NCBI RefSeq assembly: GCF_024006985.1
Contig: NZ_JAMXIB010000008.1
Coordinates: 1 to 64,000 of the forward strand
Source of the DNA: Robiginitalea marina
Lineage (GTDB): Bacteria; Bacteroidota; Bacteroidia; Flavobacteriales; Flavobacteriaceae
Reading direction: 5' to 3'
DNA: 64,000 nt
The notes beneath the pieces were generated by a model. It did no database searches, was not told where the DNA came from, and was given only the letters and a program-made list of their open reading frames with translations. Shown here piece after piece: positions 33,879 to 42,613 of the stretch. The position numbers and the translations under genes were made by a program. Every line of letters starts with the position of its first letter. Position 1 is the first letter of the stretch.

Positions 33879-35690
33879 ATGAGCAGCGAAACCAAACAAA
33901 AGGACATTCTGAGGGGTGGGCAGTTCCTGGTTAAGGAAACCGCCTGTGAAGACATCTTCACGCTGGAAGACCTGGATGAGGAACAAAAAATGATGCGCGA
34001 GAGCGCCGTTGAATTTGTCGACCGGGAACTTTGGGCCCATTGGGAACGATTCGAACAAAAAGACTACGCATTCACTGAACAATGCATGAAGAAGGCCGGC
34101 GAACTGGGCTTTTTAAGCATTGCGGTCCCTGAGGCGTACGGGGGCATGGGGATGGGCTTTGTCTCCACCATGCTGGTCTGCGATTATATCTCCGGGGCCA
34201 CCGGGTCGTTCAGTACCGCATTTGGCGCCCATACGGGGATCGGGACCCTTCCCATTACCCTCTATGGTACCGAAGAGCAAAAGCAAAAATACGTGCCCAA
34301 ACTGGCCAGTGGGGAATGGTTCGGGGCCTATTGCCTTACGGAGCCCGGGGCGGGGTCTGACGCCAACTCCGGAAAAACCAGGGCAGTGCTCTCAGAAGAC
34401 GGGAAATACTACAGGATCACCGGCCAGAAGATGTGGATCTCCAATGCCGGCTTCTGCAACCTTTTCATCGTATTCGCCAGGATCGAGGACGACAAGTACA
34501 TCACCGGCTTTATTGTGGAAAACGACCCTGAAAATGGGATCACCCTTGGAGACGAGGAAAAAAAGCTGGGGATCCACTCCTCCTCTACCCGCCAGGTGTT
34601 CTTCAATGAAACCCGGGTACCGGTGGAAAACATGCTTTCCGAGCGGGGCAATGGCTTTAAGATTGCCATGAATGCGCTGAATGTGGGCCGGATCAAACTG
34701 GCTGCGGCCTGCCTTGAAGCCCAGCGCAGGGTAACCGATGAAGCCGTGCGCTATGCCAAGGAACGCGTGCAGTTCGGGACACCGATCATCGACTTCGGGG
34801 CGATCAAGGCCAAAATTGCCACCATGGCGACCAATGCCTATGTGGGCGAATCCGCTTCCTACCGGGCGGCCAAAAACATCGAGGACCGCATTGCCCTTAG
34901 GGTTGCCGCGGGGAACTCGCACCAGGAGGCCGAACTCAAAGGGGTGGAGGAGTACGCCATAGAATGTTCCCTACTGAAGGTAGCGGTTTCAGAGGATGTG
35001 CAGCAGACCACAGATGAGGGGATTCAGGTATTCGGGGGGATGGGCTTCAGTGCCGACACCCCTATGGAGTCGGCCTGGAGGGATGCGCGTATCGCCCGGA
35101 TCTACGAAGGGACCAACGAGATCAACCGGATGCTCTCAGTGGGCATGCTGATCAAAAAAGCCATGAAAGGACATGTGGACCTGCTGGGCCCGGCCACGGC
35201 GGTAGGTGAAGAACTAATGGGTATCCCCAGTTTCGACACCCCTGATTTCTCCGAGCTGTTTGCCGAGGAGAAAGACCTGATCGCCCGGTTGAAAAAAGTG
35301 TTCCTTATGGTTGCCGGAAGGGCAGTCCAAAAGTTTGGCCCCGACCTCGAGGAACACCAGCAACTGTTGCTGTCGGCCTCCGATATCCTCATCGAGGTGT
35401 ATATGGCGGAATCGGCAGTTCTGCGGGCTGAAAAGAACGCCAAACGCTTTGGGGAAGCCTCCCAGGAAGCCCAGATTGCCATGGCGCGCCTCTACCTCTA
35501 CGAGGCGGCGGACATCGTGATCAAAAAAGGCAAGGAGGCCATCGTTTCCTTTGCCGAAGGAGACGAACAACGCATGATGCTGATGGGCCTTAAACGGTTT
35601 ACCAAATACCAAAACCCTCCCAATGTAGCGGCCCTTCGGGAACTGATCGCCGACCGGGTGGCAGAGGACAACGGATATACCTTTGATTGA
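33879..35690 (+). CDS. fadE: Acyl-CoA dehydrogenase, long form (FadE-like)
   Basis: FAD-dependent first oxidation step. 603 residues: a helical N-terminal domain, the beta domain with YCLTEPGAGSDANSGKT and MWISNAGFCNLFIVFA, the C-terminal helical domain with RVQFGTPIIDFGAIKAKIA and the YEGTNEINRML motif, plus an extra C-terminal domain of about 180 residues typical of the FadE class in Bacillus and Bacteroidota. It is the last gene of the operon; a strong intrinsic terminator follows 30 nt after the stop. Confidence 0.95.
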   Translation: MSSETKQKDILRGGQFLVKETACEDIFTLEDLDEEQKMMRESAVEFVDRELWAHWERFEQKDYAFTEQCMKKAGELGFLSIAVPEAYGGMGMGFVSTMLVCDYISGATGSFSTAFGAHTGIGTLPITLYGTEEQKQKYVPKLASGEWFGAYCLTEPGAGSDANSGKTRAVLSEDGKYYRITGQKMWISNAGFCNLFIVFARIEDDKYITGFIVENDPENGITLGDEEKKLGIHSSSTRQVFFNETRVPVENMLSERGNGFKIAMNALNVGRIKLAAACLEAQRRVTDEAVRYAKERVQFGTPIIDFGAIKAKIATMATNAYVGESASYRAAKNIEDRIALRVAAGNSHQEAELKGVEEYAIECSLLKVAVSEDVQQTTDEGIQVFGGMGFSADTPMESAWRDARIARIYEGTNEINRMLSVGMLIKKAMKGHVDLLGPATAVGEELMGIPSFDTPDFSELFAEEKDLIARLKKVFLMVAGRAVQKFGPDLEEHQQLLLSASDILIEVYMAESAVLRAEKNAKRFGEASQEAQIAMARLYLYEAADIVIKKGKEAIVSFAEGDEQRMMLMGLKRFTKYQNPPNVAALRELIADRVAEDNGYTFD

Positions 35691-35720
35691 CCCTTGTCGG
35701 TGGAATCCCGATCAGATATG

Positions 35721-35748
35721 ACCGCCCCTGCATGGGGCGGTTTTTTTT
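35721..35748 (+). terminator. Intrinsic terminator of the MarR-fadNAE operon
   Basis: ACCGCCCC and GGGGCGGT arms (35721-35728, 35734-35741) around TGCAT, followed by a run of eight T. Confidence 0.92.
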
Positions 35749-35813
35749 CATTTGGCCGTATTTCGCGATTTTACCAGTGATGCCTTAAGGTGGCCTGTTT
35801 TGGGCTAAAGGGA

Positions 35814-35859
35814 CCCCCCCCCCCACCCCCCAAAAACAAAATTACCCTCCCAGCCTGCA
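35814..35859 (+). repeat. C-rich intergenic repeat, copy A
   Basis: C11, A, C6, then AAAAACAAAATTACCC, then CCTGCA. It lies between the fadE terminator and the decarboxylase promoter, in the sense orientation of fadE. The 11-base C-run is also a potential slippage site. Confidence 0.55.
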
Positions 35860-35887
35860 CCCCGCCTGCATCCCGGCCTTTTTTTCA

Positions 35888-35918
35888 TTGACAGAGTAAA
35901 GGAAACAACCTACATTTA
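35888..35918 (+). promoter_or_regulatory. Promoter of the PLP decarboxylase gene (TTG-N20-TACATTTA)
   Basis: TTG at 35888-35890, 20-nt spacer, TACATTTA at 35911-35918. The ATG at 35923 is only 4 nt further, so the mRNA is predicted to be leaderless. Confidence 0.5.
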
Positions 35919-35922
35919 GGGC

Positions 35923-37365
35923 ATGGAAAAGACCCTGCTGGAAAACGCTTACGATCCGCAACACTTCCGGGAAGCCGGCTGCAGGCTGGTCCACAGGCTG
36001 GCGGACCACCTGTCTGCCGCACAGGGCGGATTTGGAAAAGTTTTGGAGTATAGGGAACCCCGGGAAGCCCTGGCTTTCTGGGAAGAGTATCTCCGAAATG
36101 GCACAAACGACAGTTTTGCAGGGGACGTTTTGGAACGGATCACCCGGGTACACCACCCGAAATACATGGGGCACCAGGTAGCCCCTCCCCTTCCCCTCGC
36201 TTCCCTGATGGCGCTTCTGGGTGGCACCCTGAACAACGGTATGGCTGTATACGAAATGGGGATGGCCCCAACGGCCATGGAGCGGATAGTCACCGACTGG
36301 CTATGCAGGAAAGTAGGATATTCCGACAGGGCCAGGGGGTTCCTGACCTCAGGCGGGACCCTGGCCAACCTGACCGCCCTGCTGTCTGCGCGGCGGAACA
36401 GGGCCCGACACGACATTTGGAACGAAGGATACAGCGGCGGACTTGCAATTCTGGTCAGCGAAGCCGCCCATTACTGCGTGGACCGGGCGGCCCGCATCAT
36501 GGGCCTGGGTACCGACGGGGTACTCAAAGTGCCCGTACGGGAAGATTTCAGCATGGACACTTCCCTGTTGCCACAAATGTATCGGGACGCCACCTCCCGG
36601 GGGCTGGAGGTCTTCGCCCTGGTGGGCAGCGCCCCCTGTACGGCCACGGGCACGCATGATGACCTGCGGGCCCAGGCCGAATTCTGCCGGGAGAAAAACC
36701 TGTGGTTCCATGTAGACGGGGCCCATGGCGGTGCCGCAGTGTGTTCTGAAAAATACCGCCATATACTCTCCGGGATTGATGGGGCCGATTCCGTTGTGAT
36801 CGATGGGCACAAGATGATGGGGATGCCGGTAATCACCACGGCCCTGCTCTTCAGGGAAGGGGCCGACTCTTACACCACCTTCAGCCAGGAGGCGGAATAC
36901 CTCCTTACGGAGACCCCGGAGGAAGACTGGTATAACGGGGCCAAGCGCACCTTTGAATGTACAAAGCTCACCAGCGCCTTAAGCTGGTATGCCGTACTCC
37001 ACCAGTATGGAGAAGGCATCTTTGGGGCCTACCTGGACCGGCAGTATGACCTGGCCAGGGAATTTGCCCGAATGCTGGACGGGAGGGAAAGGTGGGAACT
37101 CTTCGCGCATCCTCAATCGAACATCCTTTGTTTCCGTTGGGTCCCCGCCGGGGTCCCCGAAGAAGCCCTGGACAACCTGAACGCCCGCATGCGGCAACTG
37201 GTCCTGGAACAGGGGCAATTCTATCTCGTACAGACCCGGTTGCAGGGACGCTATTACCTCCGCACCACCCTGATGAACCCCTTTACAGAGCCCAAAGACC
37301 TCGAAAGCCTGGTCGATCACCTCGAAGCATTGGGACACCGAGTGATGAAGGAATCTGCCCCTTAA
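35923..37365 (+). CDS. PLP-dependent group II amino-acid decarboxylase
   Basis: 480 residues of the glutamate/aromatic/diaminobutyrate decarboxylase family, fold type I. LTSGGTLANLTALLSARRN near residue 144 binds the cofactor phosphate, HVDGAHGGAAVCSEKYR near residue 263 contains the Asp that contacts the pyridine nitrogen, and Lys297 in VIDGHKMMGMP is the probable Schiff-base lysine. The usual motif is DxHK followed by aromatic residues; here it is DGHKMM. The substrate (aspartate, glutamate, diaminobutyrate or an aromatic amino acid) cannot be decided. Its TAA is shared as TTAA with the stop of the convergent GH15 gene. Confidence 0.88.
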   Translation: MEKTLLENAYDPQHFREAGCRLVHRLADHLSAAQGGFGKVLEYREPREALAFWEEYLRNGTNDSFAGDVLERITRVHHPKYMGHQVAPPLPLASLMALLGGTLNNGMAVYEMGMAPTAMERIVTDWLCRKVGYSDRARGFLTSGGTLANLTALLSARRNRARHDIWNEGYSGGLAILVSEAAHYCVDRAARIMGLGTDGVLKVPVREDFSMDTSLLPQMYRDATSRGLEVFALVGSAPCTATGTHDDLRAQAEFCREKNLWFHVDGAHGGAAVCSEKYRHILSGIDGADSVVIDGHKMMGMPVITTALLFREGADSYTTFSQEAEYLLTETPEEDWYNGAKRTFECTKLTSALSWYAVLHQYGEGIFGAYLDRQYDLAREFARMLDGRERWELFAHPQSNILCFRWVPAGVPEEALDNLNARMRQLVLEQGQFYLVQTRLQGRYYLRTTLMNPFTEPKDLESLVDHLEALGHRVMKESAP

Positions 37366-39164
37366 TCCTGTATGCTTTGCAGCACCTCCTGTTCGCTGGC
37401 TTTCCGGGAAAAATTCAGGGCGCATTCGATCAGGGCCAGGTGGGAATACGCCTGGGGGAAATTCCCGAGCAGCCGTTTGGTCTTAAAGTCGATATCCTCG
37501 CTGAACAGGCCCAGGTGGTTGCTGTAGCCCAGGACCCGGTCAAACCACTCCTTTGACCGCCCTTCTTCCCCTATACGGAAAAGGCTGTTGATAAACCAGA
37601 AGGTACAGATGGTAAAGGAAGACGAGGGCAGCCCGAAATCATCCTCGTTCTTGTACCGGTAAAGGAGGCCTTCATGGCTCAACTCCCTTTCGATGGCCTT
37701 TACGGTGCTCACATAGCGGGGATCCATCGCATCGATAAAACCATAGGGTTCCATCAGCAGGACCGAGGCATCGAGGTACCGGGTGCCATAGGCCTGGGTA
37801 AAGGCCCCTGCCTCCTCATTCCAGGCTTTGTGGTGGATGTCTTCCCGAATCTCCGCTTCCAGGAGAAGCCATTTGTCGATTTTCTGCTGCTTGCGAAAAA
37901 TCCGCGCCACCTTGATTGCCCGGTCGATGGCCACCCAGCACAGTACCTTGGAGAAGGTAAAATGCCTGTCTTCGGTCCGAAATTCCCAGATGCCCTTGTC
38001 GGGTTCTTTCCAGTGCTTCTGTACGATCCAGACAATGCCTTTAGTGAGCGACCAAAGCTCTTCCCCGTATTCGATATCGTTGGGGAATCGGACCAACTGG
38101 GTATGGATCACGTCCATAAGGATCCCGTAAATGTCATTCTGCCGTTGGCGGTACGCTGCGTTGCCCACCCGCACCGGCCGGGATCCTTTATACCCGCTGA
38201 GGTGATCCAGGGTTGTTTCGGTCAGCTGTTTCTCCCCATTGATGCCATACATGATCTGGAGTTTTTCATCCTTGTCAGGAATCAGGTCCACGACAAACTT
38301 CAGGTAACGACGGGCCACTTCTTTATGCCCAAGGTCGGAAACTACCTTTACCACCATGGACGCGTCACGGATCCAACAGAAGCGATAGTCCCAATTGCGC
38401 ACCTCCCCCAGGGTTTCCGGGAGGGAAGTCGTGGCCGCCGCCAGTACCGCCCCGGTCCGGTCGTAACTCAACAGCTTCAGGGTAATGGCCGAGCGGTTGA
38501 TCGCGGCATTGTATTCGCGGTACCTCGGCGTCTGGCTGCTCCAGTTAAGCCAGTAGACCTTGGTTCGCTCCATTTCGAGGTACATGTTTCGCGTGGTGGG
38601 TTTAAAAAGCTTTTCATTGTAGCCCATAAGGAAAAAGCCGTCTTCCCGGAGGGTTATGGGCCGGCCTTCCATCACTGCGTTTTTGTTGAAGGAAGTATAC
38701 AGGAATACCGTGTCGAATTTATCCCCCTCATTAAGGCTGACGACAAAGGAGTGTTTTACATACGTACGGGTTTCCCCCTGGGCATATTCCAGACGGGGGT
38801 CGTATTTCACCCGGAAAACCGGGCTGCCTCCCAGGTGCCTGATGTAGCGGATGATTTCCGGAGGGGTGTGGTAACTGCCGTCGCGATTGCGGTAGCGCGG
38901 CATGAAATCCCTGACTTCGAAACGGTCCGGGCCCCTGGAAAACCGGGTAACCAGTAAGGCCGTTTCCTTTTTGTAGTATTGGGTGACTTCATACCCGGGT
39001 TCGACCAGGATTTCAAAACTCCCGCCCTTCTCTTCATCCAGGAGCCTGGCAAACACAGAAGAAGAATCGAACTCCGGGAGGCAGCACCAGTCCAGGGAGC
39101 CGGTTTTGGAAATGAGGGCAGCAGAACGGCAGTTTCCAATAATACCGTAGTCGAGGTTATCCAT
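37362..39164 (-). CDS. Glycoside hydrolase family 15 protein (glucoamylase/trehalase-like)
   Basis: 600 residues, no signal peptide, so cytoplasmic. It begins LDYGIIGNCRSAALISKTGSLDWCCLPEFDSSSVFARLLD, the bacterial GH15 N-terminal beta-sandwich block. The (alpha/alpha)6 barrel includes NWDYRFCWIRDASM near residue 255 and GIWEFRTEDRHFTFSKVLCW near residue 400. Enzymes of this type next to trehalose genes hydrolyse trehalose or small alpha-glucans. It diverges from the OtsA-OtsB fusion 100 nt away, which supports a role in trehalose turnover. The stops of this gene and the convergent decarboxylase overlap in TTAA. Confidence 0.92.
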   Translation of the reverse strand: MDNLDYGIIGNCRSAALISKTGSLDWCCLPEFDSSSVFARLLDEEKGGSFEILVEPGYEVTQYYKKETALLVTRFSRGPDRFEVRDFMPRYRNRDGSYHTPPEIIRYIRHLGGSPVFRVKYDPRLEYAQGETRTYVKHSFVVSLNEGDKFDTVFLYTSFNKNAVMEGRPITLREDGFFLMGYNEKLFKPTTRNMYLEMERTKVYWLNWSSQTPRYREYNAAINRSAITLKLLSYDRTGAVLAAATTSLPETLGEVRNWDYRFCWIRDASMVVKVVSDLGHKEVARRYLKFVVDLIPDKDEKLQIMYGINGEKQLTETTLDHLSGYKGSRPVRVGNAAYRQRQNDIYGILMDVIHTQLVRFPNDIEYGEELWSLTKGIVWIVQKHWKEPDKGIWEFRTEDRHFTFSKVLCWVAIDRAIKVARIFRKQQKIDKWLLLEAEIREDIHHKAWNEEAGAFTQAYGTRYLDASVLLMEPYGFIDAMDPRYVSTVKAIERELSHEGLLYRYKNEDDFGLPSSSFTICTFWFINSLFRIGEEGRSKEWFDRVLGYSNHLGLFSEDIDFKTKRLLGNFPQAYSHLALIECALNFSRKASEQEVLQSIQD

Positions 39165-39264
39165 AGGCAGTAGTTTCCTTAAATCAGTGGTTTTTATTGG
39201 CCATCCGGGCCTTTTTGCCGAAATTTAGGGAAAATGGGTCCTTTAAACGAAAAAATCCCCTGAA

Positions 39265-41487
39265 ATGAGCAAAACCATCATCCTTTCAAACCGCCTTCCG
39301 GTCCAATTACGAATCAGCGAGGGTCGCATCGAGGCCATCCCGAGTGTTGGGGGACTGGCTACCGGGATGAAGTCGGTCCACCAGGATGGGGAGAGCCTCT
39401 GGATCGGCTGGAGCGGGCTGACCCGGGAAGAAACCCCCGGGGACCTGGAAGGCGACATCGACAAGGCCCTGGCAGGCCACGGGTGCCTCAAGGTATCCCT
39501 CAGCAGGGAAGAAGTAGACGGCTTCTATTTCGGGTTCAGCAACCGCACCCTGTGGCCGCTGTTCCATTATTTCATGGAGTATTCGGAATTCGAGCTGGCC
39601 AACTGGGAGGTCTATGAGGCGGTCAACCGGAAATTCGCAGACGCCGTTGTGGAAGAAGCCGGGGAAGAGGACGTGGTGTGGGTACACGATTACCAGTTGT
39701 TACTGGTGCCCGAAATGGTCCGGCAGCAGCGTCCCGGGCTTTCCATAGGGTTTTTCCTCCATATCCCCTTTCCCTCCTTTGAAATTTTCCGGACACTTCC
39801 CTGGCGGAAGGAAATCCTGCGGGGACTGCTCGGTGCCGACCTGATTGGCTTTCATACCTACGACTATGAAAGGCACTTCCTCAGTTCGGTTCGCCGCCTG
39901 CTCGGGCTGGAGGTAAACTTTAACGAAATTCACCTCGAAGGGCGGGTGGCCAAGGTGGATTCCTTTCCCATGGGGATCGATTACAAAAAATTCCGGGAAG
40001 CCGCCCTCAGGCATGCCGCCATGGAAGAAGGGGAGGAATCTGACCTGCAGCGCCGCCTGAACCTGCACAAGGCCTCCACCCCGGAAGCCAAGTTTTTCCT
40101 GTCCATAGACCGCCTCGACTATACCAAGGGTATCGCCAAACGCCTGAAGGCCTTTGAATATTTCCTGCAGAAGTACCCTCATTACCGGGAAAAAGTGCGC
40201 CTGATCATCCTGGCGGTGCCTTCCCGCTCAAAGGTTCCCCAATACCGTCGCCTGAAAAAGGAAATTGACGAACTGGTAGGGCGGATTAACGGGGAACTTT
40301 CCACAGTAAGCTGGACCCCGATCTGGTACTTCTACCGCTCCCTGGAATTTGAAAACCTCATCGACCTGTATACCAGCTGCGATATCGCCTGGCTGACCCC
40401 GATCCGGGACGGGATGAACCTGGTGGCCAAGGAATATATCGCCACGCGGACCGACCAGTCGGGGGTGCTTATTTTAAGTGAGATGGCCGGGGCGGCCAAT
40501 GAGCTGCACGAGGCCCTGCTGATCAACCCGAACAATTTCGAGCAAATCGCCCAGGCCCTGGACCAGGCGATCAATATGCCCCCGGAGGAACAGGCAGCCC
40601 GCAATGCCCCCATGCAAAAGCGCCTGGAACGGTATGATGTGGAGAAATGGGCGCAGGATTTTATGGACTCCCTTTTGGCACAGAAAAAGCAGGATGCCCC
40701 GTATGTGGCGAGCAAGCTGACCCTGGACCATATCGACACCCTGATGGGGCAATACCGGAAAGCCAAAAGCCGCATCCTGTTCCTGGATTACGATGGCACC
40801 CTGGCCGGGTTCAAAAACGACCCCACCAAAGTAGTCCCCGACCCCGCGCTGATGGAGTTGCTCGATGCCCTCAACCGGCAGGAGCACACCGAGGTCTTCC
40901 TGATCAGCGGGCGCGATAAGGAAACGCTGGGGCGTTGGTTCGAAGGAAAAAATTTTTCCATGATCGTGGAACACGGGGTGTGGATCTCGGAAAACGGGAA
41001 GGAATTCCAGCTGCTGGAAAATGTAAAGAACGACTGGATGCCGAAGATCCGGCCTGTCCTGGAATCTTTTGTGGACCGGACCCCGGGCTCCTTTATCGAA
41101 GACAAGAATTACTCCCTGGCCTGGCACTACCGCAACACAGACCCCGACTTCGGGCAGAAACGCGCTTCGGAGCTGAACACCGTCCTGACCTCCCTGATTG
41201 CCAACGATGACCTCAGCGTCCTGAATGGCAACAAGGTGGTGGAGATCAAGAGCAGCAATGTGAACAAGGGGCGTGCCGCCATGCGCATGATAGCGCGCAG
41301 GCCCTATGACTTCATCTTTGCCATCGGGGACGACTGGACCGATGAATTCATGTTCCAGGAACTGCCGCGGGAAGCGGTGACGGTAAAAGTTGGCCGCATG
41401 AAAACCCAGGCGCGGTATTACCTGGAAGGCATCGGTGCCGTTAGGGAATTGCTGCGGCATTTTGCCGATTTCGAGGCAGGAAAGTAA
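39265..41487 (+). CDS. otsA-otsB: Bifunctional trehalose-6-phosphate synthase / phosphatase
   Basis: Makes trehalose from UDP-glucose and glucose 6-phosphate in two steps on one 740-residue chain. The N-terminal GT20 domain (about 1-470) has LPVQLRI, SVGGLATGM, VWVHDYQLLLVPEMVR, SIDRLDYTKGIAKRLKAF and DGMNLVAKEYIA. The C-terminal HAD phosphatase (about 495-735) has the DxDxT nucleophile motif in LFLDYDGTLAGF near residue 506 and GDDWTDEFMF near residue 691. Trehalose acts as an osmolyte and stress protectant, fitting a marine bacterium. It diverges from the GH15 gene. Confidence 0.95.
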   Translation: MSKTIILSNRLPVQLRISEGRIEAIPSVGGLATGMKSVHQDGESLWIGWSGLTREETPGDLEGDIDKALAGHGCLKVSLSREEVDGFYFGFSNRTLWPLFHYFMEYSEFELANWEVYEAVNRKFADAVVEEAGEEDVVWVHDYQLLLVPEMVRQQRPGLSIGFFLHIPFPSFEIFRTLPWRKEILRGLLGADLIGFHTYDYERHFLSSVRRLLGLEVNFNEIHLEGRVAKVDSFPMGIDYKKFREAALRHAAMEEGEESDLQRRLNLHKASTPEAKFFLSIDRLDYTKGIAKRLKAFEYFLQKYPHYREKVRLIILAVPSRSKVPQYRRLKKEIDELVGRINGELSTVSWTPIWYFYRSLEFENLIDLYTSCDIAWLTPIRDGMNLVAKEYIATRTDQSGVLILSEMAGAANELHEALLINPNNFEQIAQALDQAINMPPEEQAARNAPMQKRLERYDVEKWAQDFMDSLLAQKKQDAPYVASKLTLDHIDTLMGQYRKAKSRILFLDYDGTLAGFKNDPTKVVPDPALMELLDALNRQEHTEVFLISGRDKETLGRWFEGKNFSMIVEHGVWISENGKEFQLLENVKNDWMPKIRPVLESFVDRTPGSFIEDKNYSLAWHYRNTDPDFGQKRASELNTVLTSLIANDDLSVLNGNKVVEIKSSNVNKGRAAMRMIARRPYDFIFAIGDDWTDEFMFQELPREAVTVKVGRMKTQARYYLEGIGAVRELLRHFADFEAGK

Positions 41488-41565
41488 CCCGTGGATACCC
41501 ACAGAATGTTTTAGTTTTACCCCGTTAAGGCCCGGGGTGTCCCATGGCCGTTAGCCCGTATACCC

Positions 41566-42471
41566 ATGGAAAAAACGCTTAAAAAGGCCTTGATCAGCTA
41601 CCTGGCGCTGGTGTTTCTCCCCCTGCTGCCCGGAGGGGGAGGGGTCTATGCCCAGCCCGAAACCGACGTCTACCTGGCTGGCCTGACCACGAAAAACGGG
41701 GAAACCCGGGTTTCTGAGCCGGTGAATATTTCCCGGAATCCCGGGTATGACAACCAGCCATCCTTCACCCGGGAAGGGAACATAGTATATTCCCGCACGC
41801 GGGATGGGCAAACCGATATTGCCCTCTATTCCCCGGAAACCGGGGAAACCTCCTGGCGCACGAATACCCCCCGGGGAGGAGAATTCTCTCCCATGGAAAT
41901 CCCGGGGAAGGCTTCCCTGTCCGCAGTCCGGCTCGACAGCACCGGCCTGCAACGCCTCTACGAGTATCCACCGGAAGGCGGGGCATCGGTCCCCCTGCAT
42001 CCGACCCTTAAGGTGGGGTACTACCTCTGGCTGACTGAGGATAAGGTTGCCTGTACCGTGCTGGTGGAAGACCGGATGGACCTGTTCCTTCTCGATGTGG
42101 GCGAGCAACGGGCGACCATGGTCGAAAGGAATGTCGGCAGGTCGCTCCTGCCGGTCCCCGGCACAAAACAGTTTATTTACACGAGGACGGAAAACGGGCA
42201 TTCGGTAGCGTATTCGATGGATCCGGAGGGCCTGGAGCAAAACCGTATCGTTTCCCTTCCCGGGGGGGTTCAGGACCTTGGCCGGCTACCCGACGGCAGG
42301 CTGCTCTGCGGGAAAGAAAACCAGCTGCTTGCCTTCACCCCCGAAACCAGCCAAAGTTGGGAGGTGCTCCACAGCTTCCCGACGTCCCTGGGCCATCTGA
42401 CCCGCCTGGCCACCAATCGCGAGGGGACCCAACTGGCCTTCGCGGCCGAACCGGTACCGGCAGGCCGGTAA
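41566..42471 (+). CDS. Exported PD40/TolB-like beta-propeller protein
   Basis: 301 residues. A signal peptide (ALISYLALVFLPLLPGGGGVYAQ) precedes TolB-type propeller repeats: NQPSFTREGNIVYSRTRDGQTDIALY and RTENGHSVAYSMDPEG. No enzymatic domain is attached. Such stand-alone propellers may bind peptides or scaffold envelope complexes. It is the first gene of a plus-strand series of exported hydrolases; the distance to the next gene is 142 nt. Confidence 0.78.
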   Translation: MEKTLKKALISYLALVFLPLLPGGGGVYAQPETDVYLAGLTTKNGETRVSEPVNISRNPGYDNQPSFTREGNIVYSRTRDGQTDIALYSPETGETSWRTNTPRGGEFSPMEIPGKASLSAVRLDSTGLQRLYEYPPEGGASVPLHPTLKVGYYLWLTEDKVACTVLVEDRMDLFLLDVGEQRATMVERNVGRSLLPVPGTKQFIYTRTENGHSVAYSMDPEGLEQNRIVSLPGGVQDLGRLPDGRLLCGKENQLLAFTPETSQSWEVLHSFPTSLGHLTRLATNREGTQLAFAAEPVPAGR

Positions 42472-42613
42472 CCCCGGGGCGCTCAGGAATCCGCATGTCC
42501 CCAGGGGGCGGGGTGAAAAACAGCAGGCGGTTGGCCGATCCTGTTTTGACGGGGGCCCGGGATTCCCTAAATTCACCCTTTGAACTTCAAAGTAAAGACC
42601 TGAACACATACCT

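Noticed and set aside
41541-41568. Direct repeat CCCATGG flanking 15 nt before the PD40 gene
   Set aside because: Seven-base repeat in GC-rich sequence is expected by chance and no insertion is seen.
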